From Nocardioides eburneiflavus (GTDB taxonomy: Bacteria > Actinomycetota > Actinomycetes > Propionibacteriales > Nocardioidaceae): a stretch of DNA of 64,000 nucleotides. Below the pieces are notes generated by a model, which worked only from the letters and a program-made list of their open reading frames with translations, was not told the DNA's origin and made no database searches. The DNA is taken from NCBI RefSeq assembly GCF_004785795.1, contig NZ_SRRO01000001.1:4907206-4971205 (forward strand), in the 5' to 3' direction. Positions 36,638 through 44,941 of the stretch are shown one piece after another. Both the position numbers and the translations under genes were made by a program. Position 1 is the stretch's first letter, and each line of letters starts with the position of its first letter.

Positions 36638-37156
36638 GTGATCCTCCCGGCCGTCCGCGATCCCCGTCTGGTCACGGTCCGCCGGGGCGGCACGCTGACC
36701 GACGAGGGCCACCACGCCCTGGCCCTGTGGGCGGCCGCGTGCGCCGAGCACGTCCTCCCGCTCTTCGAGGGCTCCCGCCCCGACGACACCCGCCCCCGCG
36801 AGGCGATCGCCGCCGCGCGGGCCTGGACGCGCGGCGAGCTCTCGATGAGGCGTACCCGCGCCCTCGGCGGGCACGCGATGGGTGCCGCGCGCGACTTGAC
36901 CGGCGCGCCCCGCTTCGCCGCGTACGCCGCCGGGCAGGCCGCGGTCGTCGCTCACGTCGCCGAGCACGACCTCGGCGCGGCGGCGTACGCGATCAAGGCG
37001 GCGATGGCAGCCGCTCCGGGGCAGGAGGAGACGGTGCGCCACGCGGAGTGCCGCTGGCAGCACGACCGGCTTCCCGCGACGGTGCGCGAGCTGGTGCTGG
37101 AGGACCAGCAGCGGCGCAACCCGATCTGCTGGAACGTGTTCGACCCTCCATCGTGA
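36638..37156 (+). CDS. Imm-5-like putative immunity protein
   Basis: 172 residues, helical. RPREAIAAARAWTRGELSM, AARDLTGAPRFAAYAAGQAAVVAHVAEHDLGAAAYAIKA and ECRWQHDRLP fit the family annotated as putative immunity protein (Imm-5 type). No toxin gene or secretion system is nearby, so an orphan immunity role or an unrelated function are equally possible. Confidence 0.55.
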   Translation: MILPAVRDPRLVTVRRGGTLTDEGHHALALWAAACAEHVLPLFEGSRPDDTRPREAIAAARAWTRGELSMRRTRALGGHAMGAARDLTGAPRFAAYAAGQAAVVAHVAEHDLGAAAYAIKAAMAAAPGQEETVRHAECRWQHDRLPATVRELVLEDQQRRNPICWNVFDPPS

Positions 37157-37259
37157 ACAACGGTCGTGAGGAAAGGGCGTGGCCGACGCAACCTTCCACC
37201 GACGGCGGGAGTCTGGAGGGGTGGGACGGCACCACGGGGGTGCGGGGTGAGGGGGTGGC

Positions 37260-37859
37260 ATGTTCTCGGGGACCGACAGGCAGGCACCCACGTTCGAGGA
37301 ATACGCCGCCGTCTCCTGGCCGATGGTCTACCGCAGCGCCTACCTGCTGGCCGGCAACCACGCGGATGCCGAGGACCTGGCCCAGCAGGCGCTGATCAAG
37401 GCCCACCGTGCGTGGGCCAGGGTGAGCGCCTCTGACTCGATGAACGCCTACGTGCGACGGATCCTCACCAACACGTTCCTCTCCTCCAGGCGGCCGAAGG
37501 CGCGCCGGTTGGAGCTGCTGACCGACGAGCTCCCGGACTGGGGCGGCGCCGCCAGCGCGGCCGGGCGCCCCGCGGATACGCCGGGGGCGTCCGACGAGCT
37601 GATGGCGGTGTGGCCGCACGTCAAGCAGCTGCCGCGCCAGCAGCGCGCGGTCACCGTGCTGCGCTACTTCGAGGACCTGAGCGAGGCGGAGATCGCCGAG
37701 GCGCTCGGCTGCTCCCGCGGCACCGTGAAGTCCACGGCCCACCGCGCCCTCAAGAGCCTGAAGGCCGCGCTCGACGACCAGGACAGCCCGGCTTCCGACA
37801 GCCCGGCTTCCGACAGCCCAGCGTCCGACAGCCCAGCGTCCGGCAGGAAGGAGGCCTGA
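37260..37859 (+). CDS. SigE-family ECF RNA polymerase sigma factor
   Basis: 199 residues. Region 2 (EYAAVSWPMVYRSAYLLAGNHADAEDLAQQALIKAHRAW) and region 4 (LPRQQRAVTVLRYFEDLSEAEIAEALGCSRGTVKSTAHRALKSL) are complete. The tail is four tandem DSPAS units. GAGGGGG before the ATG is a ribosome site. One base separates its stop from the next gene, a likely membrane-bound anti-sigma or sensor, so the pair forms an operon. Confidence 0.9.
   Translation: MFSGTDRQAPTFEEYAAVSWPMVYRSAYLLAGNHADAEDLAQQALIKAHRAWARVSASDSMNAYVRRILTNTFLSSRRPKARRLELLTDELPDWGGAASAAGRPADTPGASDELMAVWPHVKQLPRQQRAVTVLRYFEDLSEAEIAEALGCSRGTVKSTAHRALKSLKAALDDQDSPASDSPASDSPASDSPASGRKEA
37782..37841 (+). repeat. Four tandem 15-base units in the sigma factor gene
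   Basis: GACAGCCCGGCTTCC twice, then GACAGCCCAGCGTCC twice, encoding DSPAS four times at the disordered C-terminus. Copy number may vary by slippage. Confidence 0.9.
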
Positions 37860-37860
37860 C

Positions 37861-39006
37861 ATGCACGAGGACATCGAGAGGATGCTGCGGACCGAGCTGC
37901 GTCAGGTCGCCGACGGCGTCGAGGTCCCGCCCGCGCCGGTGCTGGCCTCCCGACCGACGTCGCGCTTCGCCTGGCCACCGGTGCTGGCGGTCGCTGCCGC
38001 CGTCGTGCTGATCGCGCTGGTCGTCCTCGTGGGTGGCCCGTCCGACCGGGGCGGCCTGCCCCAGCCGGCCCCCCAGCCGACCGACGTGGTCACCGACGTG
38101 ACCGACCCGTTGCCGGAGGCGGTGCCCACCGGGCGGCCCCGGGTGCCGTACGTGCTCGACCGGGTGGCGTACGTCGGCGACGACTCGTTCCCCGGCTTCG
38201 ACGCGATCGACGGGACCGCCCAGGGCTGGCTGGCGGTGGAGCCGCCGTTCGTGTGGTCGTGGGGCAACGGCGGAGCGCCGAGGGGGCTGGACGTCGCCGT
38301 CGAGCAGCCGCCGGTCGTGTCACCCAACGGTCAGTTCATCGCCTACCTCTCCAGCGAGGGCGACCTGAACGGGTTCCAGACCGCACCCGACGGCGAGGGG
38401 ATGGGCCTGCCCGTGCCGGTCCCCGTCCGGGACGACGACGGTGTCGGCACCCGCATCGGAGCCGTCACCGACGACGGCTGGGTGATCGCGAGCGGCCGGG
38501 GTGTCGGCGTCCTGTGGCGCCCCTTCGACGGCGCCGAGCCGGTCGACCTGACGCGGACGGCGCCCGGTCAGCTGGTGTGGAAGGCGACGCGTGCGGGTCT
38601 GGTGGTCGTCGACGGCAGCGGCGACGCCCGCGACCCGGGCGGCGACAACCGGGTCGCGGGCGACGGCCGGGTCTACCTGGCCGACCTGACGCCCGACGGC
38701 GAGCTGACCCCGATCGTCGACCTGCCCCACTTCGGGATCGCCGACGTCAGCGAGGAGTGGGTGGCGTGGGTGCCCCTCGAGCCGGTCGGGGGCGAGGTGG
38801 CCACGTTCGAGGAGATCCTCGTGCGTGACCTCGACGGCGGGAGCCAGGGCGCGCTCTCGGCGCCGCGGGGATGGCGCTTCATCAACACGGACTTCACCTT
38901 CGAGGACGCCCAGTTCCTCGTCGCCCGGGTGACCGACGGCCAGCAGCAGCGGATGACGCGCTGCAGCCCAGCGCTCCAGGAGTGCGTGCTGCTCGAGGCC
39001 CCCTGA
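37861..39006 (+). CDS. Membrane protein with extracytoplasmic propeller-like domain, probable anti-sigma partner
   Basis: 381 residues. A short cytoplasmic N-terminus (MHEDIERMLRTELRQVADGVE) is followed by one membrane segment (about 38-60) and an outer domain with propeller-like strands (PVVSPNGQFIAYLSSEGD, VYLADLTPDGELTPIVDL, GISDV-like IADVSEEWVAWV). This topology and its place 1 base after the sigma gene suggest an anti-sigma or signal sensor, but no ZAS zinc motif is present. Confidence 0.65.
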   Translation: MHEDIERMLRTELRQVADGVEVPPAPVLASRPTSRFAWPPVLAVAAAVVLIALVVLVGGPSDRGGLPQPAPQPTDVVTDVTDPLPEAVPTGRPRVPYVLDRVAYVGDDSFPGFDAIDGTAQGWLAVEPPFVWSWGNGGAPRGLDVAVEQPPVVSPNGQFIAYLSSEGDLNGFQTAPDGEGMGLPVPVPVRDDDGVGTRIGAVTDDGWVIASGRGVGVLWRPFDGAEPVDLTRTAPGQLVWKATRAGLVVVDGSGDARDPGGDNRVAGDGRVYLADLTPDGELTPIVDLPHFGIADVSEEWVAWVPLEPVGGEVATFEEILVRDLDGGSQGALSAPRGWRFINTDFTFEDAQFLVARVTDGQQQRMTRCSPALQECVLLEAP

Positions 39007-39024
39007 GGTCCGGGCCGGGACGTC

Positions 39025-39030
39025 TAGGCT
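39025..39030 (+). promoter_or_regulatory. Putative leaderless -10 box of the BtuF-like gene
   Basis: TAGGCT, 6-base spacer CTCCCG, GTG at 39037. It fixes the start directly at the mature domain, without room for a signal peptide. Confidence 0.55.
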
Positions 39031-39036
39031 CTCCCG

Positions 39037-39909
39037 GTGCGCATCGTCTCGCTGATCCCCTCCGCAACCGAGATCCTGTTCGCCGTCGGTGCGGGCGACG
39101 ACGTCGTGGGCGTGACGTTCGAGTGCGACCACCCCGCTGAGGCCCGGGAGCGGCGCGTCGTCTCGACGTCCGCGATGTCGGAGGGACTGACGCCGAAGGA
39201 GATCGACGACTTCGTCGCGGCAGCCATGTCGGCTGGTGAGGACCTCTACCGCCTCGACGCCGGAGCCCTCGCCGACCTCGACACGGACCTCGTCGTCACC
39301 CAGGACCTCTGCGCCGTCTGCGCGATCGACGTGACCACGGTCGACGAGGCGCTGCGCCACCTGGGCTGTCGGGCCGAGGTGGCGACGGTCGACCCGCACA
39401 CCCTCGACGACGTGCTGGCGTCCGTGACCGAGATCGGCCGCTTGACCGGGCGGTCGGCCCGGGCGACGGCGCTCGTCGCCTCGCTCGAGGGACGGCTCGC
39501 GGCCGTGGCCGACCGGGTGGCGGGTCGCGTGCGGCCGCGCGTGCTGGTGCTCGAGTGGACCGACCCGCCGTTCGCGCCGGGCCACTGGATCCCGGAGATG
39601 GTGACCTCCGCCGGCGGTGAGCCGACTCTCGGCGTCGCGGGCACGAAGTCGACCCGCATCTCGTGGGACGAAGCCGTCGACTCGGCTCCGGACCTCGTCG
39701 TCTGCGCCCCGTGCGGCTACGACCTGGACGGCGCGGCCACGCTCGCGGAGGACGTACGCCACCGCTTCCCCGGCGTGCCCGTGTGGGCGGTGGACGCCGA
39801 CGGACACTTCGCCCGACCGGGACCGCGGCTCGTGGACGGGGTCGAGGTGCTGGCCGGGATCCTTCACCCGGACGCCGCGGAGCCCTCGCCGTACGCCCGG
39901 CAGGTCTGA
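39037..39909 (+). CDS. Cobalamin-binding (BtuF-like) protein without signal peptide
   Basis: 290 residues. RIVSLIPSATEILFAVGAGDDVVGVTFECDHP, LYRLDAGALADLDTDLVVTQDLCAVCA and LEWTDPPFAPGHWIPEMVTSAGG match periplasmic-binding proteins of the BtuF/FepB fold, especially the cytosolic-looking group annotated cobalamin-binding protein. It starts straight at the first beta strand, so it is probably not exported. No ABC permease is adjacent. Substrate is inferred from family only. Confidence 0.72.
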   Translation: MRIVSLIPSATEILFAVGAGDDVVGVTFECDHPAEARERRVVSTSAMSEGLTPKEIDDFVAAAMSAGEDLYRLDAGALADLDTDLVVTQDLCAVCAIDVTTVDEALRHLGCRAEVATVDPHTLDDVLASVTEIGRLTGRSARATALVASLEGRLAAVADRVAGRVRPRVLVLEWTDPPFAPGHWIPEMVTSAGGEPTLGVAGTKSTRISWDEAVDSAPDLVVCAPCGYDLDGAATLAEDVRHRFPGVPVWAVDADGHFARPGPRLVDGVEVLAGILHPDAAEPSPYARQV

Positions 39910-39918
39910 CGACCGCCG

Positions 39919-40418
39919 TCAGCGCGTCTCGTCGCGGACGAGGACGTCGAACGGCCGCCCGTCCCGACGGGCTGCGAACGACCCGACCACCTCGAAGCCG
40001 AGGGACTCGACCGTACGACGTGCCCGCGCGTTGAACGACGCGACGGTCACGCGGAAGGCTGCCGGCGCGTAGCGGTCTCGGCCGTACGCCAGCCCGGCGG
40101 CGATCGCGGCCCGGCCCAGGCCCTGGCCGGTCAGCGACGGGCGCAGCCCTCCCCGGTGTCGAGGGCGGTGTCGTCGTAGTCCCAGCCGGGCACGCGACCG
40201 TCGGGGCCGAAGGACCGGAAGCCGATCAGCCGCTCGCCCGCCAGCACCGCGTGGAAGCCCAGCGCGGGGTCGAGCAGGTCATCGGGCGCGGCGCCTGTCA
40301 TGTCGTAGACGTCGTAGGGCGGGTCGTAGCGCCAGGTCACCATGTCCTCGGCGTGGGCCCGGGTCAGCGGGACGATGCGGAGGGCGCCGGAGTCGACGGG
40401 ATCGGGCACGACCGGCAC
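39919..40418 (-). CDS. GNAT N-acetyltransferase, apparent frameshift
   Basis: About 166 residues if repaired. The N-terminal part (LRIVPLTRAHAEDMVTWRYDPPYDVYDM, GFHAVLAGERLIGFRSFG) and the C-terminal part (GQGLGRAAIAAGL, FRVTVASFNARARRTVESLGFEVVG) are in different frames. One G appears missing at about 40147, in the segment leading to the acetyl-CoA loop R/Q-x-x-G-x-G/A. Without repair the protein stops after about 95 residues, before that loop. Confidence 0.75.
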
Positions 40419-40422
40419 CCTC

Positions 40423-41046
40423 TCACGACGCCAGTGGGCGGAGGCGGAAGACGAGGATGCCGAAGTAGGTGTCCATCCACTCCTGCTTGTGAGGGTAGCG
40501 GCGGCGCGCGTCCTCCGACAGCTGCGGCTCGGCGGCCGCCTCGACCCACAGCCCGGCTGCGCTGAAGGTGTTGAGCAGGTCGGAGACGGTGTAGGTCCGC
40601 TTGGTGAGCGTGACGTCCTCGTGCCACCGCGTGCGGTAGGTGTGGGCGGAGGAGGAGAAGTACTCCTCGGCGAGCGACGTGCCGTTCTGCTCGGCGCGCT
40701 CGGTGGCGTAGCGCAGGGGCTGCGTCCTGGTCAGCACGATGAACCCGTCGTCGGCGAGCATCGATCGCGCCGACCGCAGGGTCGCCACTGGGTCCGTGGC
40801 GTAGCCGAAGGACTGCAGGAGGAGGATCCGGTCGAAGGTGCGCCCGGCGAGCCCGGGCAGGGCGCCGAGGTCGTTGAGGTCGCCCTGCCCGAGCTCCAGC
40901 CCGCGTGGCCTCGCGTCGACGAATGCGCCGCTGCCGTCGACCCCGACAGAGCCGGCCGCTCCGTCCTCGACCAACTCGGCGAGCTTGGCGCCGTCCGCGA
41001 GCTCCGCCCACGCCCGGCCCGGATCCTCAGACTCCGGGCCGCTCAC
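40423..41046 (-). CDS. Class I SAM-dependent methyltransferase lacking a normal motif I
   Basis: 207 residues. SVGVDGSGAFVD (motif II like), LGQGDLNDL, FDRILLLQSFGYATDP and LADDGFIVLTRTQPLRY (motifs III-V) are typical. The expected glycine-rich motif I (DLGCGDG type) between AWAELADG and KLAELVED is missing, about 10-12 residues short, with no frameshift. SAM binding may be impaired, or a deletion/assembly error removed the codons. GTGA overlap with the upstream acetyltransferase gene. Confidence 0.7.
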   Translation of the reverse strand: MSGPESEDPGRAWAELADGAKLAELVEDGAAGSVGVDGSGAFVDARPRGLELGQGDLNDLGALPGLAGRTFDRILLLQSFGYATDPVATLRSARSMLADDGFIVLTRTQPLRYATERAEQNGTSLAEEYFSSSAHTYRTRWHEDVTLTKRTYTVSDLLNTFSAAGLWVEAAAEPQLSEDARRRYPHKQEWMDTYFGILVFRLRPLAS

Positions 41047-41627
41047 GCCGGGCTCCGGCGCACCACGCGCCGCCGCAGGGTGGGCGAGGCCACCACCTCG
41101 TAGCCCGCCTCGAGGAAGACCTGCAGCAACCCGACCGACGCCTCGTCCCAGATCACGGTCTTGCCCGGCGGCGGCTCGATGGGGTAGCCCTCGAGAACCC
41201 GGGCGCCGACCTGTCCCCCGTACGCGACGGTGGCCTGGGCGAGCTCGTAGGTCAGCCCGGCCTTGCGCCAGCCCGTCCGGACGACGAAGCACGTGACCGA
41301 CCAGACGCCTTCGAGCTCGGGGTCCATCCGCATCCACGGCTGCTTGCGGCTCCAGATGCGGGGGTAGTTCTCCCGGGGCTCGACCGCGACCCAGCCGGCC
41401 GGCTCGCCGTCGACGTACCCGATGAGTCCCGAGGTCGGCCCCGCGGTGCCGCACGCCGTCTGCTCGAGCAACGCGGCGTCCCGCTGCTCCTGCGTGGTGT
41501 CGCGCCAGATCCAGCCGGGCACCTTCAACCCCTGGCAGCGGCACTTGTGCGCGCCGCTCGTGGCGAAGACGGCGTCGACGTCCTCGACCGTCGCCTGGTT
41601 GGCCGGGAGCCAGGTGAAGTCGGGCAT
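41043..41627 (-). CDS. GNAT family N-acetyltransferase
   Basis: 194 residues. SGLIGYVDGEPAGWVAVEPREN, WSVTCFVVRTGWRKAGLTYELAQATVAY (acetyl-CoA loop) and GLLQVFLEAGYEVV are characteristic. The N-terminus CRCQGLKVPGWIW resembles a group of actinobacterial acetyltransferases with a Cys-rich start. ATG at 41627 preceded by TAGGGT at 41634-41639 and no ribosome site. First gene of a two-gene unit with the methyltransferase. Confidence 0.82.
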   Translation of the reverse strand: MPDFTWLPANQATVEDVDAVFATSGAHKCRCQGLKVPGWIWRDTTQEQRDAALLEQTACGTAGPTSGLIGYVDGEPAGWVAVEPRENYPRIWSRKQPWMRMDPELEGVWSVTCFVVRTGWRKAGLTYELAQATVAYGGQVGARVLEGYPIEPPPGKTVIWDEASVGLLQVFLEAGYEVVASPTLRRRVVRRSPA

Positions 41628-41633
41628 GTCGCG

Positions 41634-41639
41634 ACCCTA
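41634..41639 (-). promoter_or_regulatory. Putative leaderless -10 box of the acetyltransferase-methyltransferase pair
   Basis: TAGGGT on the minus strand, spacer CGCGAC, ATG at 41627. Confidence 0.5.
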
Positions 41640-41672
41640 GTGGTGAGCGCCGACACCGCCGGGACAGAGCAC

Positions 41673-41706
41673 GAGAGCCGCCCCGACCGGTGTCGGAGCG
41701 GCTCTC
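41673..41706 (-). terminator. Terminator hairpin after tmRNA
   Basis: GAGAGCCGC and GCGGCTCTC form a perfect 9-base outer stem with an inner CCGAC/GTCGG extension. It lies 20 bases beyond the tmRNA 3' end. Confidence 0.7.
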
Positions 41707-41726
41707 GCCAAGAGGGCTGTGCGCAG

Positions 41727-42094
41727 TGGAGCTGCGGGGAATCGAACCCCGGTCCTCGAGCGTCGATCCAGGTCTTCTCCGGGTGCAGTTCGTGCTGTCG
41801 CTTTTCTCGGCCTCGGTGCTCCCACGAACAGGTCACCGACAGGCCCAGTCAGGAAAGAGTCCCGGTCACTCCTCCTGACAGGAAGTGACCAGCAAGTCTC
41901 CTAGATGAGGCCTGGGTCCGGGACGGAGACGGGTGCCCGGTCAGACCCTTCGATCACTGCTCAGGCAGCGAGAGCGAAGTCGTTGCGATTGGTGTTGGCA
42001 ACTATGGATTTCCAGCGGTCGTTTACGAGATGACGCTGGCTTCTCGACCCGCTTCCCCTGGAACTAACGTCCCAAGTCGAAACCGATCAGCCCC
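41727..42094 (-). ncRNA. ssrA: tmRNA (transfer-messenger RNA)
   Basis: On the minus strand the 5' end GGGGCTGATCGGTTTCGAC and the 3' end GGGTTCGATTCCCCGCAGCT form the tRNA-like part: GGGGCTG pairs with CAGCTCC (one G-U) and the T-arm TTCGATT is normal. CCA is not encoded (the next bases are CTG). The tag frame 41961-41999 encodes ANTNRNDFALAA then TGA, ending in the usual ALAA degron. It rescues stalled ribosomes together with SmpB, encoded 10 kb away at 51819-52297. Confidence 0.95.
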
Positions 42095-42173
42095 TCTTGT
42101 GTTGTCAAGCGAGCCCGTGATCCAGCAGGACTCGCGGCTCCAGCCTACTGGTCCCAACCGACGCCGGCGAACG

Positions 42174-43991
42174 CTATTCCTCGTCCGGGGTCGAGCCGGG
42201 CTCCGAGCTCGGGGCGCGACGCAGCGGCTCGGCGTGCCACTCGCCGTCGTCGAGTCGCCAGACCTGGCTGTCCGCGCCGGGCTCGAGGCCGCGCGGCAGC
42301 GGCGTGCGGTCGTAGTCGAGGCCGGCCGCGGACACCGCCTTGGAGTAGCGCGTCCACGCCGAGCGGTACGCGTGCTCGATCTCGGCCTTCTGCTCGGGCG
42401 TCGCGTCGCTCGGGGTGGCCATCAGCTCGGAGGGCGGCTCCGGCTCGGCCGGCCGGACCTCGCCGTCCGGCGTGATGGCGAACACCCGCTCGTTGGTCAT
42501 CCGATGACCGGCCCGGACGAGCAGGGTCCCGTCGTCGCGCCAGCGGAACCGCACCGACCACCCGTGCCCCATCAGGTGGCCGTCGCGGTGGCCGGCGACC
42601 GCGGCGTCGGGGAGGAACAGGCCCCAGGTGGCGAAGTAGTCGGCGAACGCGGCCTGCTGGGCGGTCGGGCCGGACTCGTCGGCCACCTCGTCGGCGGCAC
42701 TGTCGGCCGCCGCGTCCCCGGCCGGCACGGTCGACTCGTGCAGGCGTACGCGCGTGATGCGGTGGCCGTCGAGACCGACCACCTCGAGGGGGCGGTCCTC
42801 GACCATCACCCGGTCACCGAGCTCGGCCATCCGGGCGAGACGGTGCAGGACGTAGCCGGCGACCGTCTCGTAGGGCCCGTCGTCGAGCTCGACACCGGTC
42901 CGCTCGCCGAACTCCTCGATCGTCACGCCGGCGTCGACGGTCGTCGGGTCCGCGGAGGCGGCGACCGCGGCGTCGGTGTCGTACTCGTCGTGGATCTCGC
43001 CGACCAGCTCCTCCATCAGGTCCTCGAGGGTGACGATGCCGTCGGTGCCGCCGTACTCGTCGACGACGAGCGCGATGTGCGCGCCGAGGCTCCGCAGCTG
43101 GTCGATCGAGGGCAGCACCCGGTTGGTGCGCGGGAGGACGGGCAGCTCGCGGGTGATGTCGGCGACCGTCGTCGACCGGTCGTCGGCCCGGCCGAGGACG
43201 TCGCGCAGGTGGAGGTAGCCGAGGATCTCGTCGAACGACGCGCCGGTCACCGGGTAGCGGGTGTAGGGCTGCTCGACGATGATGGCGACGGCCTCCGCGA
43301 GGGTGAGGTCGCCGCTGAGGAAGACGACGTCGCCGCGGGGCTTCATCACCTCGCTGAGCGACCGGTCGCCGGCCTCGAAGACGTCGTCGACGAGCCTGCG
43401 CTCGCCCTCCGGGATGTCCTCGTGGCCCGAGATCATCATGCGCAGCTCCTCCTCGTCGACCTCGTCGTTGGTGGCGTCGGGGTTGCCGCCGAGGAGGCGG
43501 ACGAGGAGGTCGGTGGACAGCGACAGCAGCCAGATGACCGGCGTCATCACGCGCGCGAACTGCCCCAGCGGCGGGGCGAACAGCTTGGCGACGCCGACCG
43601 AGCGCTGGAGCGCGAGCCGCTTGGGCACGAGCTCGCCGAGGACGAGGGAGAGGTACGACACGACGAGGGTCGTCGCGACCAGCGACACGGTCTCCGGGGC
43701 CGGGGCGCCGAGGCCCTCGAAGACCGGCGCGAAGGACGGCGCCAGGGTCGAGGCGCCGAACGCGGCGGAGAAGAAGCCCGCCACCGTGACGCCGATCTGC
43801 ACCGCGGAGAGGAACCGGTTGGGGTCCCGGGCCAGCGACGCGACCGCGTGGCCACGACCGCCCTGGGTCTCGAGCCGGTCGACCTGGCCGGAGCGCAGCG
43901 AGACCAGCGCGATCTCGGTCGCCGCGAACACACCGCCCACCAGGATGAACGCGAGGACGAGCAGGACGTCGATCAGGGTGTCGGCTTCCAC
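42174..43991 (-). CDS. CNNM/CorC-type transporter or hemolysin-like protein with CBS pair and C-terminal extension
   Basis: 605 residues. A CNNM (DUF21) domain with four membrane segments (about 1-180; FAATEIALVSLRSGQVDRL, VLGELVPKRLALQ) is followed by two CBS domains (about 200-330; VMKPRGDVVFLSGD, ALVVDEYGGTDGIVTLEDLMEELVGEI), a CorC_HlyC domain (about 345-420) and about 170 extra residues of unknown fold. Such proteins act in magnesium or cobalt efflux. The GTG at 43991 is preferred to that at 43997 since TAGGTT (43998-44003) lies 6 bases before it. Confidence 0.85.
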   Translation of the reverse strand: MEADTLIDVLLVLAFILVGGVFAATEIALVSLRSGQVDRLETQGGRGHAVASLARDPNRFLSAVQIGVTVAGFFSAAFGASTLAPSFAPVFEGLGAPAPETVSLVATTLVVSYLSLVLGELVPKRLALQRSVGVAKLFAPPLGQFARVMTPVIWLLSLSTDLLVRLLGGNPDATNDEVDEEELRMMISGHEDIPEGERRLVDDVFEAGDRSLSEVMKPRGDVVFLSGDLTLAEAVAIIVEQPYTRYPVTGASFDEILGYLHLRDVLGRADDRSTTVADITRELPVLPRTNRVLPSIDQLRSLGAHIALVVDEYGGTDGIVTLEDLMEELVGEIHDEYDTDAAVAASADPTTVDAGVTIEEFGERTGVELDDGPYETVAGYVLHRLARMAELGDRVMVEDRPLEVVGLDGHRITRVRLHESTVPAGDAAADSAADEVADESGPTAQQAAFADYFATWGLFLPDAAVAGHRDGHLMGHGWSVRFRWRDDGTLLVRAGHRMTNERVFAITPDGEVRPAEPEPPSELMATPSDATPEQKAEIEHAYRSAWTRYSKAVSAAGLDYDRTPLPRGLEPGADSQVWRLDDGEWHAEPLRRAPSSEPGSTPDEE

Positions 43992-43997
43992 GGCCAC

Positions 43998-44003
43998 AAC
44001 CTA
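43998..44003 (-). promoter_or_regulatory. Putative leaderless -10 box of the CNNM gene
   Basis: TAGGTT, spacer GTGGCC, GTG at 43991. The spacer itself begins with GTG, which would otherwise be taken as the start. Confidence 0.5.
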
Positions 44004-44014
44004 TCGAGCCGGAC

Positions 44015-44941
44015 CTATCCGGCGGCCACCAGCGCGGCGCCGACCGCGGCGACCGGGTAGTGCTGCGGCACCATGCTGAGCCGGTCGGCGAGCCCGAGCG
44101 AGGCGAGGAAGGGCGACCCCTCCCCCATGGTCCGCAGCTGGCGCACGACCTCGACCCGCAGCGGCTCGCCGACCTCGCTCACCCCGCCGCCGAGGACGAT
44201 GCGCTCGGGGTCGACGGTGAGGCACAGCGCGCGGACCGCGCCGGCCACGCCGCGGCAGAACCGGTCGCGCACCGCGACCGCCCGCGCGTCGCCGCCGGCC
44301 GCGGCCGCGAACAGCGCCGCGGCGGGCGGGCCGTCCGGAGTCGGCCAGGCCCGGGCGAGCGCGCGGCCCGACGCGATGGTCTCGAGGCAGCCTGTCTGGC
44401 CGCAGCCGCACTCCTCGCCGGCCGGGTCCACGGGCAGGTGCCCGATCTCGCCGGCGGCGCCGTGCTCGCCGCGTCGCAACCGGCCGTCGACCACCAGGCC
44501 GGCCGCCAGCCCGGTGCCGACGCTGACGTAAACGACGTCGTCCGCCCCGACCAGCGCGCAGGCGGCGAGGGCGGCCGCGTTGACGTCGTTCTCCAGCACC
44601 ACCGGCACGCCGAGCGAGTCGGCCAGCAGGTCGCGCAGCGGAAGGTCGTCGCCGTTGACGTCGAGGTTCACCGCGTGGCGCAGCAGCCCGCGCCCGACGT
44701 CGACGAGGCCCGGCACACCGACGCCGACCGGGCAGGCCAGTGGTCCGCCGACCTCCTCGCCGAGCGCCTCGAAGACCCGCCTCGCGGTGTCGACGACGCC
44801 GTCGGCGCCGGGGCGCGTCGAGGTCCGCACCTGCGCCAGCACCGAGCCGTCGCCGGCGACCACGACGCCGAGCGTCTTGGTGCCGCCGATGTCGAGCCCG
44901 ACCGTGCACGCACCTGTCAGTGCGGGGCTCACCGCGTCCAT
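44015..44941 (-). CDS. ROK family sugar kinase (probable N-acetylglucosamine or glucokinase)
   Basis: 308 residues. VGLDIGGTKTLGVVV (ATP phosphate loop), VLENDVNAAALA (catalytic Asp), the zinc motif CGCGQTGCLE and GGGVSEVG are complete. As last gene of the uptake operon it probably phosphorylates the amino sugar released by the upstream hexosaminidase. The ATG at 44941 has GAGGAG a few bases upstream; a GTG at 44932 overlapping the upstream stop is the alternative. Confidence 0.88.
   Translation of the reverse strand: MDAVSPALTGACTVGLDIGGTKTLGVVVAGDGSVLAQVRTSTRPGADGVVDTARRVFEALGEEVGGPLACPVGVGVPGLVDVGRGLLRHAVNLDVNGDDLPLRDLLADSLGVPVVLENDVNAAALAACALVGADDVVYVSVGTGLAAGLVVDGRLRRGEHGAAGEIGHLPVDPAGEECGCGQTGCLETIASGRALARAWPTPDGPPAAALFAAAAGGDARAVAVRDRFCRGVAGAVRALCLTVDPERIVLGGGVSEVGEPLRVEVVRQLRTMGEGSPFLASLGLADRLSMVPQHYPVAAVGAALVAAG

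Noticed and set aside
36638..37156. Polymorphic toxin immunity locus
   Set aside because: No polymorphic toxin, WXG100 or secretion gene is nearby; only the single Imm-5-like protein is seen.
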